This document shows positions 10,470 to 19,379 of a DNA stretch of 64,000 bases, piece after piece (position 1 is the first letter of the stretch; every line of letters begins with the position of its first letter). A program made the position numbers and the translations under genes. This DNA comes from Pedobacter quisquiliarum (GTDB lineage: Bacteria > Bacteroidota > Bacteroidia > Sphingobacteriales > Sphingobacteriaceae), in the NCBI RefSeq assembly GCF_014642175.1, contig NZ_BMIL01000002.1, positions 460,854 through 524,853 on the forward strand, read 5' to 3'. The notes under the pieces are model-generated. The model was not told where the DNA came from, searched no databases, and saw only the letters and a program-made list of their open reading frames with translations.

Positions 10470-10556
10470 CTAAGTAGAAACCCTTGAATTGGGGGTTCTG
10501 GCGCACAATTCAACAAGAACCTCAAACCTTTCTATGTTTTTCATGGTATGTAAAAT

Positions 10557-11531
10557 ATGGAAAATTCTAATCCCTTGAACATCGTTGTTGTGGGTGCTTC
10601 GGCAGGTGGATTTGCAGCGGTGTCTAAGCTGCTTTCCTCCATTGATGGCGATCTGAATGCCACAATCTTTATTGTGGTGCATATCTCGAGGAATTCGGAT
10701 GCCGAGATTATCTGCAAGATGCTTCAGAAACATACGACAATGCTTTGTAAGGTTGCGGTAAACGGCGAAATGATTGAGTCGCACAACGTTTACATCGCAT
10801 CTTCCGACCATCACATGCTGCTTGAAAACGGCCGGATCCTGGTTCAAAAAGGCGCTTACGAAAATCACTATCGACCATCAATTGATGTATTATTTCGCTC
10901 AGCAGCGGCAGCTTACGGTGCCTGCGTAACTGGTATTATTCTCACGGGCATGCTGGATGATGGTACTTCTGGTATGTACGCCATTAAACGAAGTGGCGGC
11001 CTGTGCATCGTGCAGGATCCTGAAGATGCCGAATTTCCAAATATGCCATACAGCGTGATCAACAATGTAGCGGTTGATTATCAATTACCTGTTGCTGAAA
11101 TGGGTCCAAAACTAATCCAATTACTTATGAATAGATCGTGTGTTAAGGGTGAGATACCAGGTGATGTTAAGATTGAAGCAGAGATCACCCGCAGGATGAG
11201 TAGTAACGCGGAAGACCTGAAGAAACTTGGCCCGGCAATGGATCTGACCTGTCCGGACTGCGGCGGGACCCTGCACAAAATAGAGCATGACGCGATACCA
11301 AGATTTCGCTGCTTTACAGGTCATGCTTTTACCGGCACCATCCTGGAAGATTTGCAACTAACAAGCCTTGAGGAATCAATCTGGACAGCCATACGAATGA
11401 TGGAGGAGCGACGCAATCTACTTTCTGCCATACATGATAGCAGTGGGCGAAAAGTAGAGCGCGCCGAGCAGTTGACTGTTCATATCGGCCGGTTAAAAGC
11501 CATGTTACAGACCATAAACAAAGACGTGTAA
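10557..11531 (+). CDS. stand-alone CheB-type protein-glutamate methylesterase with C-terminal Cys-rich segment
   Basis: 324 residues. The first ~190 form the CheB catalytic domain: GASAGGFAAV with the nucleophile Ser, FIVVHISRN with the His, and ILTGMLDDGTSGM with the Asp. There is no receiver domain, so the usual phosphorylation switch is missing. The C-terminal part has a CPDCGG...RFRC...GHAF arrangement that could bind zinc, followed by helices ending RAEQLTVHIGRLKAM. No chemotaxis genes are nearby; it follows the iorA gene by 87 nt. In Bacteroidota, orphan CheB proteins usually pair with CheR/PAS kinases encoded elsewhere. Its target is unknown. Confidence 0.88.
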   Translation: MENSNPLNIVVVGASAGGFAAVSKLLSSIDGDLNATIFIVVHISRNSDAEIICKMLQKHTTMLCKVAVNGEMIESHNVYIASSDHHMLLENGRILVQKGAYENHYRPSIDVLFRSAAAAYGACVTGIILTGMLDDGTSGMYAIKRSGGLCIVQDPEDAEFPNMPYSVINNVAVDYQLPVAEMGPKLIQLLMNRSCVKGEIPGDVKIEAEITRRMSSNAEDLKKLGPAMDLTCPDCGGTLHKIEHDAIPRFRCFTGHAFTGTILEDLQLTSLEESIWTAIRMMEERRNLLSAIHDSSGRKVERAEQLTVHIGRLKAMLQTINKDV

Positions 11532-11551
11532 AGACTGCTTTGCTCCTAATT

Positions 11552-13081
11552 TTAGATGTTAAATTTAATGCCTTGTGCCAGTGGCAGTGTATTTGAATAG
11601 TTGATGGTGTTCGTTTGTCGGCGCATATAGCCTTTCCAGGCGTCGGAACCACTTTCTCTGCCGCCGCCGGTCTCTTTTTCGCCGCCAAAAGCGCCCCCGA
11701 TTTCAGCACCCGAGGTACCGATATTCACATTGGCAATGCCACAGTCTGATCCTGCGGCAGATAAGAACTGCTCCGCTTCGCGCAGATTTAAGGTCATGAT
11801 TGCAGAGGAGAGTCCCTGTGGAACGGCATTCTGCAACGTGATTGCTTCATCAAGCGTCTTATATTTGATCAGGTACAATATGGGTGCAAAGGTTTCTTCC
11901 TGGACAATACTGAAGTGGTTTTCAACCTCCGCCACACACGGTTTTACATAGCAGCCGGAAGTGTAGCTGTCACCTTCCAACAGTCCGCCTTCAACCAGGA
12001 AGCTGGCGCCTTCTTGCTTCGCTTTTTCAATTGCCTTAAGGTAGCTTTCGACAGCGTCTTTGTCGATTAAAGGCCCTACATGATGGTTTTCATCCAATGG
12101 ATTGCCGATGCGTAGCTGCTCGTATGCGGCAACCAGTCTCTCTCTAAATGTATCATAGATATCTTCATGGATGATCAGTCGCCGGGTAGAGGTGCAGCGT
12201 TGCCCCGCGGTACCTACAGCGCCGAATACAGCACCAATGACCGACATGTCCAGGTCTGCATCTTTAGATATGATGATCGCGTTGTTGCCCCCTAGTTCAA
12301 GTATCGATTTGCCAAATCGGCTGGCAACAGCGGTAGAAACGATCCGGCCCACCCGGGTGGAACCCGTAAATGAGATGAGGTTGATGCGTGGATCGTTGTT
12401 CATTTTATCGCCTATGGCATTCCCAATCAGCAGACTGCTAATGCCTTCGGGTAGTTCATTTGCTTTCAGCACTGCAGCAAGGATGTGCTGGCAAGCGATG
12501 GCACAAAGTGGTGTTTTTGAAGATGGTTTCCAGATACATACATTTCCGCAGACCAGCGCAAGGGCTGTGTTCCAGCTCCAAACGGCGACCGGAAAGTTAA
12601 AGGCGGAAATGATGCCGACGATCCCGAGTGGGTGCCACTGCTCGTACATCCGGTGTGAAGGGCGTTCTGAATGCATCGTCAGGCCATAAAGTTGTCTGGA
12701 TTGTCCGACAGCAAAATCACAGATGTCAATCATTTCCTGTACCTCACCGAGTCCTTCCTGCAGACTTTTACCCATCTCATAGGAGACCAGGGTGCCGAGA
12801 TCGGTTTTGTGCTTTCGGAGTGCGTCTCCAAATTGCCGCACAATGTCGCCGCGGCGGGGTGCGGGTACGGCTTTCCAGTACGCTGCAGCTGCAACAGCTT
12901 GTTGGAGAACGGTTTTATAATCTTCATCGCTTGCGGCTGCAACACTTGCGATCTTCTGGCCGTCTACCGGAGAGAAACTATCGATTTGACTACCATGCGT
13001 ATCGCCCCAAATATTGCCAGTACTATAGGATGGATTGCTGTTTTGAATGCCAAGATTTTGCAGCATTTCTTTTATGTTCAT
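11552..13081 (-). CDS. ALDH7-type aldehyde dehydrogenase (alpha-aminoadipic semialdehyde dehydrogenase-like)
   Basis: About 509 residues from ATG 13081 (MNIKEMLQNLG); in-frame ATG codons at 13087 and 13114 would add 2 or 11. It is cytoplasmic. Key segments are WGDTHG near the N-terminus, SAFNFPVAVWSWN, ILELGGNNAIIIS with the general-base Glu, GTAGQRCTSTRRLIIHE with the catalytic Cys, and the C-terminal GGGRESGSDAWKGYMRRQT. The N-F-P-V-A-V-W-S-W and GGNNA patterns are those of antiquitin-type enzymes, which oxidise the semialdehyde of lysine catabolism with NAD. It is convergent with cheB and has no obvious lysine-pathway partner here. Confidence 0.9.
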   Translation of the reverse strand: MNIKEMLQNLGIQNSNPSYSTGNIWGDTHGSQIDSFSPVDGQKIASVAAASDEDYKTVLQQAVAAAAYWKAVPAPRRGDIVRQFGDALRKHKTDLGTLVSYEMGKSLQEGLGEVQEMIDICDFAVGQSRQLYGLTMHSERPSHRMYEQWHPLGIVGIISAFNFPVAVWSWNTALALVCGNVCIWKPSSKTPLCAIACQHILAAVLKANELPEGISSLLIGNAIGDKMNNDPRINLISFTGSTRVGRIVSTAVASRFGKSILELGGNNAIIISKDADLDMSVIGAVFGAVGTAGQRCTSTRRLIIHEDIYDTFRERLVAAYEQLRIGNPLDENHHVGPLIDKDAVESYLKAIEKAKQEGASFLVEGGLLEGDSYTSGCYVKPCVAEVENHFSIVQEETFAPILYLIKYKTLDEAITLQNAVPQGLSSAIMTLNLREAEQFLSAAGSDCGIANVNIGTSGAEIGGAFGGEKETGGGRESGSDAWKGYMRRQTNTINYSNTLPLAQGIKFNI

Positions 13082-13422
13082 TGCCATATGGATCAAATTA
13101 GATTTCAGATTCACAAATTATATTTTTTCGCGCAGTAACACACATCTTAGGGAGATTATTGTTATGCCATTAAGGTTTTCGTGACCGGAATTTTACCAGG
13201 TTGTTGATGAAGTTTTGTTACTTTGTATTTATAATCGAACCGCCCAGACCGGGCTTATCTATGCTCGAAGTAAAAATTCCTTTTAATTTCTTGCCTTTCA
13301 TAATCAATAACTTAGCGAAAACGACGCATTTTATTGAAAATATTATAAGCATCCTGTTCTGCAAACGTCAACTTAATAGGTATATTAATAACGTTGAGCT
13401 GTTCTTTTAAATAATTTGTACG
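13082..13422. other. intergenic region between divergent ALDH and TPR genes
   Basis: About 340 nt, AT-rich, with no convincing coding frame. A 69-codon frame at 13201-13410 starts with TTG and has no recognisable content. Its left part should hold the ALDH promoter and its right part the TPR-gene promoter. I see only imperfect -7-like boxes (for example TTACTTTG at 13218 and AATTTG near 13410), so I do not assign either promoter. Confidence 0.5.
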
Positions 13423-14826
13423 ATGGAAGAAGAATTTAATTTTGATTTTAGTGATGATGCGCAACGTTCTGTAGAGCGTTATGAGGAGATGTTGAGGAAC
13501 CAGGATCAATATTTCTTTGATGCCCATGCTTTTGAAAATATCATCGACTTTTATATAGAGAAAAATGATCCTGTTAAAGCTTTACAGGTGACCGAATATG
13601 CATCTAATCAACATCCTTATGCGGCAGTGTTTCCAGTGAAGCAGGCGCATCTGTATGTTGCTACGGAACAACTGGAACTTGCTTTTCAGGCCCTCGAGAA
13701 AGCAGAAATGCTGGAGGCTTCTGAACCGGAGATTTATGTGGTGCGTGGAAACATCTATGCCAACCTGAAAAGGTACAATGAGGCCCTGGATAATTACCAC
13801 AAGGCGCTGGATATGGCGGATGCGACCGACGAGATTTTGCTGCAAATTGCCTTTGTTTATGAAAAGATGATGGATTATGAATCTGCCATCGTTTACATCA
13901 AACGCAGTTTGGAACAGAATATGGAAAACAAGGATGGTTTGTATGAACTGGCATTCTGCTACGATATTCTGGATAAGCAGGAAGAAAGCATCAAATTTTA
14001 TCAGGAATACATTGATAAGGATCCATACTCCTATGCGGCCTGGTACAACCTTGCAAATTCATACCACAAGCTTGATCTGTTTGAAAAGGCCATTGACGCT
14101 TACGACTATGCCATCCTGATTAAGGATGATTTTGCCTCAGCATATTACAATAAGGGAAATGCATTGGTGCAGCTGGACAAGTTTGCGGAAGCCATTCAGG
14201 TGTATAAACAGACTTTTGAATACGAGAAACCAGACGCAGATACCTATTGTGCAATAGGGGAGTGTTATGAGAAACTGGAGCGCATGGATGAAGCGCGTTC
14301 CTATTATAAGAAGTCTGTAAAGATGGACAGCACCATGGCAGATGCCTGGTTCGGTATCGGTGTAACGCTGAACTTCGAAGAACGCTATTTTGAGTCGCTG
14401 CACTTCTATAGAAAGGCGATTGACCTGGATGAAGAAAACCCTGATTTCTGGTTTGCCATGGCTGATGCTTATTACAAGCTGGGCCAAATGGACAAATCGG
14501 CCGTTGCCTACGAAAAAGTGCTGGAATACAACCCTGTGGATGTGGAAGCCTGGCTGGATTATTCAACCCTTCTATATGAGTTGGGTAAATTGAGGGAGGC
14601 TGCGGACACCATTTCTGAAGCCATCAAAAATAATCCTGACGCCGCTGAGCTTTACTATCGCATGGTCGCTTATCTGTTCGCACTTGGCGAATCTGATGAG
14701 GCGCTCATTTACCTGGAAACTGCTTTGGTGACCGATCCGGACAAACATTATATTCTTTTTGAATACTTGCCACAGCTGCAGGAAAATGGATTAATTCTGG
14801 AGGTTATTAATAAATTTATGAGATAA
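13423..14826 (+). CDS. tetratricopeptide-repeat protein
   Basis: 467 residues with no signal peptide, an acidic N-terminus (MEEEFNFDFSDDAQRSVERY) and about twelve TPR units of 34 residues covering nearly the whole chain. Examples are VVRGNIYANLKRYNEALDNY, AWYNLANSYHKLDLFEKAID and YYNKGNALVQLDKFAEAIQV, each with the usual W/Y-LG-Y-A-P spacing. Such solenoids bind other proteins. It is well conserved in Bacteroidota as I recall, and its product is likely cytoplasmic. The downstream ComA-like gene begins 65 nt later with its own promoter-like sequence. The partner is unknown. Confidence 0.9.
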   Translation: MEEEFNFDFSDDAQRSVERYEEMLRNQDQYFFDAHAFENIIDFYIEKNDPVKALQVTEYASNQHPYAAVFPVKQAHLYVATEQLELAFQALEKAEMLEASEPEIYVVRGNIYANLKRYNEALDNYHKALDMADATDEILLQIAFVYEKMMDYESAIVYIKRSLEQNMENKDGLYELAFCYDILDKQEESIKFYQEYIDKDPYSYAAWYNLANSYHKLDLFEKAIDAYDYAILIKDDFASAYYNKGNALVQLDKFAEAIQVYKQTFEYEKPDADTYCAIGECYEKLERMDEARSYYKKSVKMDSTMADAWFGIGVTLNFEERYFESLHFYRKAIDLDEENPDFWFAMADAYYKLGQMDKSAVAYEKVLEYNPVDVEAWLDYSTLLYELGKLREAADTISEAIKNNPDAAELYYRMVAYLFALGESDEALIYLETALVTDPDKHYILFEYLPQLQENGLILEVINKFMR

Positions 14827-14891
14827 GATTGATGCGCTAAACAGAATTCGTAAGCAGAACTTCTGATTTTTTTACAACCTTTGCAGCATAT

Positions 14892-15659
14892 ATGAATTAC
14901 CAGTTAAATAATATACCGGAGCGCCCGGTAAAACCGCGTCAGAAAGGCCTTACCATGGTAATGGACAAAGGCTTAAGCTTGAGACAAGTTGAAGACTTTA
15001 TTGATGTAGCCGGCGTACATACTGATATTGTGAAATTAGGTTGGGCAACTTCTTTTGTAACCCCGAACCTTAAAGAAAAGCTTGCAATATACCGTAGCGC
15101 AGGGATTCCTGTTTACTTTGGTGGAACGTTGTTTGAAGCTTTCGTGATCAGAAATCAATTTGATGATTACCGTCGCGTGCTTGAAGAATTTGGTATGGAA
15201 TACGCTGAGGTGTCGGATGGTTCAATCGAGATTGAGCACGATGAGAAGTGTAATTTCATCAGCAAACTATCTGAGCAGGTTACCGTGATATCTGAAGTTG
15301 GTTCTAAAGATGCAAAGAAGATTTTTGCACCATATAAATGGATCAAGTTGATGAAAGCCGAGATTGAAGCGGGTAGCTGGAAAGTGATTGCGGAAGCTCG
15401 TGAAGGTGGAAATGTTGGTATTTACCGTGATTCAGGAGAAGTTAGAGAAGGTTTGGTTGATGAAATTCTTACCGTAATTCCTGAAGAAACCATCATCTGG
15501 GAGGCGCCACAAAAGGAGCAACAGGTATGGTTTATTAAATTGATCGGTACCAATGTAAACCTTGGGAATATTGCACCTGCAGAAGTGATTCCATTGGAAA
15601 CCATTCGCCTGGGATTAAGAGGTGATACTTTCGATTACTTCTTGAATTCAATTAAATAA
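14892..15659 (+). CDS. comA: phosphosulfolactate synthase-like protein (ComA family)
   Basis: 255 residues, the usual ComA length, covering a TIM barrel. Diagnostic segments are RQKGLTMVMDKGLSLRQVED, VDIVKLGW-type AGVHTDIVKLGWATSF, YFGGTLFEAF, VSDGSIEI, VISEVGSKD and ILIAEAREG-type WKVIAEAREGGNVGIY. In methanogens the enzyme adds sulfite to phosphoenolpyruvate to give phosphosulfolactate, the first step to coenzyme M. This bacterium is not expected to make coenzyme M, so the product here probably feeds another sulfonate, or the enzyme does a related reaction. The upstream ACAACCTTTGCAG at ~14873 resembles a -7 region. aroE follows 44 nt later. Confidence 0.85.
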   Translation: MNYQLNNIPERPVKPRQKGLTMVMDKGLSLRQVEDFIDVAGVHTDIVKLGWATSFVTPNLKEKLAIYRSAGIPVYFGGTLFEAFVIRNQFDDYRRVLEEFGMEYAEVSDGSIEIEHDEKCNFISKLSEQVTVISEVGSKDAKKIFAPYKWIKLMKAEIEAGSWKVIAEAREGGNVGIYRDSGEVREGLVDEILTVIPEETIIWEAPQKEQQVWFIKLIGTNVNLGNIAPAEVIPLETIRLGLRGDTFDYFLNSIK

Positions 15660-15703
15660 GACATTCAGGGTCAGCCTTGCTGCACTCGCTTAAGCTTAAG
15701 CGC

Positions 15704-16447
15704 ATGAAATTATTTGGCTTGATTGGTTTTCCCCTGACACATTCGTTTTCTAAGCAGTATTTCTCAGGAAAGTTCGAAAGGGAAGGCATAGCGGACAGTG
15801 CTTATGAGCTTTATCCGATAGAAAGGATATCGCTGCTGGAAGCACTGTTGGCTGATCAACCTCAACTAAAAGGCTTGAATGTTACCATTCCCTATAAGTT
15901 GGCGGTGCTGGATTATGTAGATGAACTTGATGCTGCTGCGGCCTATATTGGTGCGGTAAACACCTTGCAAATCACTTATCCTAATGGTAAGCGCCTGGTC
16001 AAAGGCTACAATACCGATGCTTACGGCTTTGAAAATTCACTGAAACCCTTGCTTGAACCTCATCATCAGGAAGCCCTGATTTTTGGCGACGGTGGGGCGG
16101 CAAAAGCAGTGAAATTTGTGCTTGAACAGTTGAACATCGGGTATACATCTGTGGTAAGAAAACCCCAGGAGGGGTGTCTAACCTACGATGAACTGGATGA
16201 AAGCTGGCTTAAGAAAGCGACAATTTTAATTAACACGACACCCTTGGGTACCTTTCCGAATGTTGCTGCTTGTCCGGATATTCCCTACCAGTATATCACA
16301 GCACAGCATCTGGCGTACGACCTGGTCTATAACCCGGAGGAAACGGAGTTTCTGAAACGTGCGGCAGCAAAAGGTGCTAAAACCAAGAATGGCTTAGACA
16401 TGTTACATCTGCAGGCGGAACGCGCCTGGGCAATCTGGACAGCTTAA
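15704..16447 (+). CDS. aroE: shikimate dehydrogenase
   Basis: 247 residues from ATG 15704 (MKLFGLIGFPLTHSFSKQYF). An in-frame TTG at 15677 is less likely. It reduces 3-dehydroshikimate to shikimate with NADPH in aromatic amino acid synthesis. The substrate loop with SxS (THSFSKQYF), the catalytic Lys in LNVTIPYKLAVL, the Asp in NTDAYGF and the dinucleotide loop FGDGGAAKAVKFVL are all visible. The short N-terminus and length fit the Bacteroidota form. It is 2 nt upstream of gldD, so the two are coupled. Confidence 0.93.
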   Translation: MKLFGLIGFPLTHSFSKQYFSGKFEREGIADSAYELYPIERISLLEALLADQPQLKGLNVTIPYKLAVLDYVDELDAAAAYIGAVNTLQITYPNGKRLVKGYNTDAYGFENSLKPLLEPHHQEALIFGDGGAAKAVKFVLEQLNIGYTSVVRKPQEGCLTYDELDESWLKKATILINTTPLGTFPNVAACPDIPYQYITAQHLAYDLVYNPEETEFLKRAAAKGAKTKNGLDMLHLQAERAWAIWTA

Positions 16448-16449
16448 AT

Positions 16450-17040
16450 ATGAAAAGAATACTGTTTTATCTGTCGTTTGTCCTGCTGCTGCTGAGTGCG
16501 TGTGCAGGCGAAGATGCTGTAACACCTAAACCAAGAGGGTATTTCAATATAGAACTTCCCAAAAAAGCCTACAACCACTATGCGGATGATTGTGCCTACA
16601 GCTTTGATTATCCAGTGTATGGAAAAGTAGAGCCTGATCTGGACAAACAGGCCCAGCCCTGCTGGAAGAATGTGGTTTTTCCGCAATTCAATGGCCGCCT
16701 GCACTTAACCTACCATAAAATAGATTCTAAAGAAGATTTCAATCGCCTGGTGGAGTACGCAAGGGAACTTGCTTTCAAGCACACCGTAAAAGCGAATGCA
16801 ATTGATCAGAAATTCATCAATTATCCGGATAAGAAGGTTTATGGCGTGTATTATGCTATAGATGGCAATACCGCCTCATCGGTTCAGTTCTTCTTAACCG
16901 ATAGTACCAACCATTATTTCCGAGGCGCGCTATATTTCAATGAAAGGCCGCAGTATGATTCTATTCAGCCAGTGATCAACTTTCTGAAACAGGATATCGA
17001 TGTGATGATTAAGACTTTCAAGTGGAACGACAATAAATAA
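16450..17040 (+). CDS. gldD: gliding motility lipoprotein GldD
   Basis: 196 residues. A lipoprotein signal ends at LLLSACAG. The mature protein starts with PKPRGYFNIELPKKAY, the hallmark GldD opening, and continues with CAYSFDYPVYG, NGRLHLTYHKI and YAIDGNTASSVQFFLTDSTN. GldD is needed for gliding and associated with the type IX secretion machinery in Bacteroidota, in the periplasm or at the cell envelope. It lies between aroE and a metallo-hydrolase gene, with 2-nt and 4-nt gaps, so it is in one operon with them. Its presence supports the phylum assignment. Confidence 0.93.
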   Translation: MKRILFYLSFVLLLLSACAGEDAVTPKPRGYFNIELPKKAYNHYADDCAYSFDYPVYGKVEPDLDKQAQPCWKNVVFPQFNGRLHLTYHKIDSKEDFNRLVEYARELAFKHTVKANAIDQKFINYPDKKVYGVYYAIDGNTASSVQFFLTDSTNHYFRGALYFNERPQYDSIQPVINFLKQDIDVMIKTFKWNDNK

Positions 17041-17044
17041 GATC

Positions 17045-17683
17045 ATGATCAATATAAAACAGTTTACGTTTAATGCCTATCAGGAAAATACTTACGTCTT
17101 ATTTGATGAGACAGGTGAATGTGTAATCATTGACCCAGGTATGTACGATGGTGCAGAGCAAAATGAACTGGTGCAGTTTATTGTTGGTGCTGAACTTAAA
17201 CCCGTGCTGCTCCTGAATACGCATTGCCATCTTGATCATGTGTTCGGGAACAAATTCGTATTTGATCAATGGGGTCTGAAGCCGCAATTCCATCAGGGCG
17301 AGTTGGTGGTGTTGCAGTCCATTCCAGGCTATGCACCGCAGATGGGTTTGTCATACGAGTTGTCTCCTGAGCCTGAAGTTTACCTGCCTGAAAGTGGTGA
17401 GGTTCATTTCGGCAACAGTGTTTTAAAGCTGATCTTCGCGCCAGGGCACTCTCCGGCACACCTGTGTTTTTACGCAGAAGCGGACAATTTCCTGATTGGT
17501 GGTGATGTGTTGTTTTACAGCAGCATCGGCCGGACGGACCTGCCAGGTGGCAATCACCAGCAGCTCATACAAAGTATTAAGGAAAACCTGTTCATACTTC
17601 CTGCGGAAACCAAAGTATTTCCTGGGCACGGAAAGCCGACAACGATTGGATTTGAGCAAAAACATAATCCTTTCTTAACTTAA
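17045..17683 (+). CDS. MBL-fold metallo-hydrolase, glyoxalase II-like
   Basis: 212 residues, cytoplasmic. The metal site is complete: THCHLDH (first motif), APGHSPAHL (second His), GGDVLF (bridging Asp) and VFPGHGKPT (last His). It lacks the C-terminal helical domain of true glyoxalase II, so the substrate is probably another thioester or hydroxyacyl-glutathione-like compound. It follows gldD by 4 nt and precedes the permease gene by 11 nt. Confidence 0.9.
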   Translation: MINIKQFTFNAYQENTYVLFDETGECVIIDPGMYDGAEQNELVQFIVGAELKPVLLLNTHCHLDHVFGNKFVFDQWGLKPQFHQGELVVLQSIPGYAPQMGLSYELSPEPEVYLPESGEVHFGNSVLKLIFAPGHSPAHLCFYAEADNFLIGGDVLFYSSIGRTDLPGGNHQQLIQSIKENLFILPAETKVFPGHGKPTTIGFEQKHNPFLT

Positions 17684-17694
17684 ACCGGAAAGGC

Positions 17695-18918
17695 TTGAAT
17701 ACACCCTTTTATATCGCCCGCAGGTACCTTTTTGCAAAAAAGTCTACCAATGCCATCAACATCATCTCCACAATTTCAGTGGTGGGTGTATTTGTTGGTA
17801 GTGCGGCGCTGATTATTATTTTGTCGGTCTTCAACGGCTTTGAAGAAGTGGTACTGAAGATGTTCAACACGGTGACCCCACATCTGGTGATTTCACCAAA
17901 GCTGGGAAAGACTTTCGAGCCCAACACCAGCTATTTCAACAACTTAAAGACCAATAAAGACATCTACTCCTATACGGAGGTGCTCGCAGAAAATGCGCTG
18001 CTTGTCTATGACAAGAGGCAGAGTGTAAGTTTGGTAAAAGGCGTAAGTGATGATTATCTGAAAAACCCGAGCCTGGACAGCATCACCGTGCAGGGCAAGT
18101 TTGTGCTGAACAACGATGCCGGTCCGAATGCAGTTATCGGCTCTGCCATTCAGAACTACCTGATGGTGAATACCAATGATCCTTTTACACCGCTACAAAT
18201 CTACTCTCCGAAAAAAGGTGTGGTTACCCCATCGGTTATTCCGGGCCAGGATCTGATCATCAAGTCTCTGCCAGTCTCCGGAATCTTCGAGGTGCAGCAG
18301 GATTTCGATAACATGACCATTGTGCCCCTCAAATTTGCAAGGGAACTGCTTGGTGAGGAAAAGGAGATTTCCTCCATTGAAATTAACCTGAAGCCGGGCT
18401 TTGATGCCGATGACTTTAAGGATCAGATCGAATCTGAGATCGGAGAGCAGTTTCACGTCAAGAACCGAATTGAACAGAATGTTGTGCTCTATAATATCTT
18501 GGGTACAGAAAAATGGGCGGTATATATTATACTGACCTTCATTCTTATTATTGCCATTTTTAACATCATTGGTTCTTTAACCATGCTGGTGTTGGATAAG
18601 CTAAAGGATATTGCGATCTTGAGGAGTTTAGGCGCCGGAAAGTCTTTTATCAAGCAGATATTTCTATTTGAAGGCATGATGATTACGATGGCAGGTTGTG
18701 TATTAGGACTGATCATTGGCTTTGTCTTCTGTTTCCTTCAACAGAAGTATGGGTTTATTAAAATGTCTAATGTAGCCTTTAATGCTTACCCGATTGCTTT
18801 TAAGTGGACCGACTTTCTGCTTGTTTTTTTTACCGTAAGTTTGTTTTCTTTTGTAGCCTCAGCGCTATCGGCCCGCTTGAGTGTTAAAAAGATCAATGAA
18901 ATGAATAAAGATCTCTAA
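17695..18918 (+). CDS. ABC transporter permease of the LolC/LolE-FtsX type (TTG start)
   Basis: 407 residues starting TTG at 17695 (read MNTPFYIARRYLFAKKSTNA); no ATG fits the conserved N-terminus, so a TTG start is chosen. Membrane topology is of the MacB/FtsX kind: one helix near the N-terminus (VVGVFVGSAALIIILSVFNG), a large periplasmic domain (~60-270), then three helices near the C-terminus. The cytoplasmic loop DIAILRSLGAGKSFIKQIF is the coupling motif to the ATPase. LolC/E release lipoproteins from the inner membrane to LolA. No ATPase gene is adjacent, so it presumably pairs with one elsewhere. Confidence 0.88.
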   Translation: MNTPFYIARRYLFAKKSTNAINIISTISVVGVFVGSAALIIILSVFNGFEEVVLKMFNTVTPHLVISPKLGKTFEPNTSYFNNLKTNKDIYSYTEVLAENALLVYDKRQSVSLVKGVSDDYLKNPSLDSITVQGKFVLNNDAGPNAVIGSAIQNYLMVNTNDPFTPLQIYSPKKGVVTPSVIPGQDLIIKSLPVSGIFEVQQDFDNMTIVPLKFARELLGEEKEISSIEINLKPGFDADDFKDQIESEIGEQFHVKNRIEQNVVLYNILGTEKWAVYIILTFILIIAIFNIIGSLTMLVLDKLKDIAILRSLGAGKSFIKQIFLFEGMMITMAGCVLGLIIGFVFCFLQQKYGFIKMSNVAFNAYPIAFKWTDFLLVFFTVSLFSFVASALSARLSVKKINEMNKDL

Positions 18919-18995
18919 AATGAAACATGGAGATCTGGACCCTGCTCGACCAATAAGGATTATGATGGCGTAACCGCCGGACCAATAATTTTAAA

Positions 18996-19376
18996 ATGAT
19001 GAAAATAGTTAAACAAATATCTCTTGCTCTGCTGCTTTTAACCTTGTTCGCTGCATGTAACAACAATGCCGCAGATAAGAAGAAGGTCAAGTCGCGCGTG
19101 GTGAAAGGTTTGTATAGCTTTGGGCCGGAGATCCGCTCTTTTACGGATTGCGATGAAGCACGGGAATATTGGGTGGTCGACAGCGCCAACACGCTCGAGC
19201 TTGCCTACAGCAATATGAACTTCGAAAAACCGTATGAGCCGGTTTACATAGAGGTAGAATGCAAGATGGTAAAATCAGATAGCCTGAGTGTAACGGCCGA
19301 TTATGATTCGACCATGGTGGTGACTAAACTCTTGAAAATTACCAAGGAAATTCCCGATGGTCCTTGTAACCAATAA
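18996..19376 (+). CDS. small lipoprotein, unknown function
   Basis: 126 residues. Signal and lipobox (LLLLTLFAAC) are followed by an acidic/basic linker and a small domain with SFGPEIRSFTDCDEAREYWV and YIEVECKMVKSDSLS. This is loosely like the C-terminal domain of NlpE-type copper/envelope-stress lipoproteins, but the match is from memory and weak. Two cysteines in the domain (TDCDE, VECKM) might form a disulfide. ATG 18999 is an equally good start. It ends 3 nt from the convergent mqnD stop. Confidence 0.6.
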   Translation: MMKIVKQISLALLLLTLFAACNNNAADKKKVKSRVVKGLYSFGPEIRSFTDCDEAREYWVVDSANTLELAYSNMNFEKPYEPVYIEVECKMVKSDSLSVTADYDSTMVVTKLLKITKEIPDGPCNQ

Positions 19377-19379
19377 ACG

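Noticed and set aside
10477..10500. Possible terminator after iorA (AACCC ... GGGTT)
   Set aside because: The stem is short with a mismatch and has no T run, so it cannot be called with confidence.
13201..13410. 69-codon frame in the ALDH-TPR gap
   Set aside because: TTG start, no ribosome site, AT-rich composition with no recognisable content.
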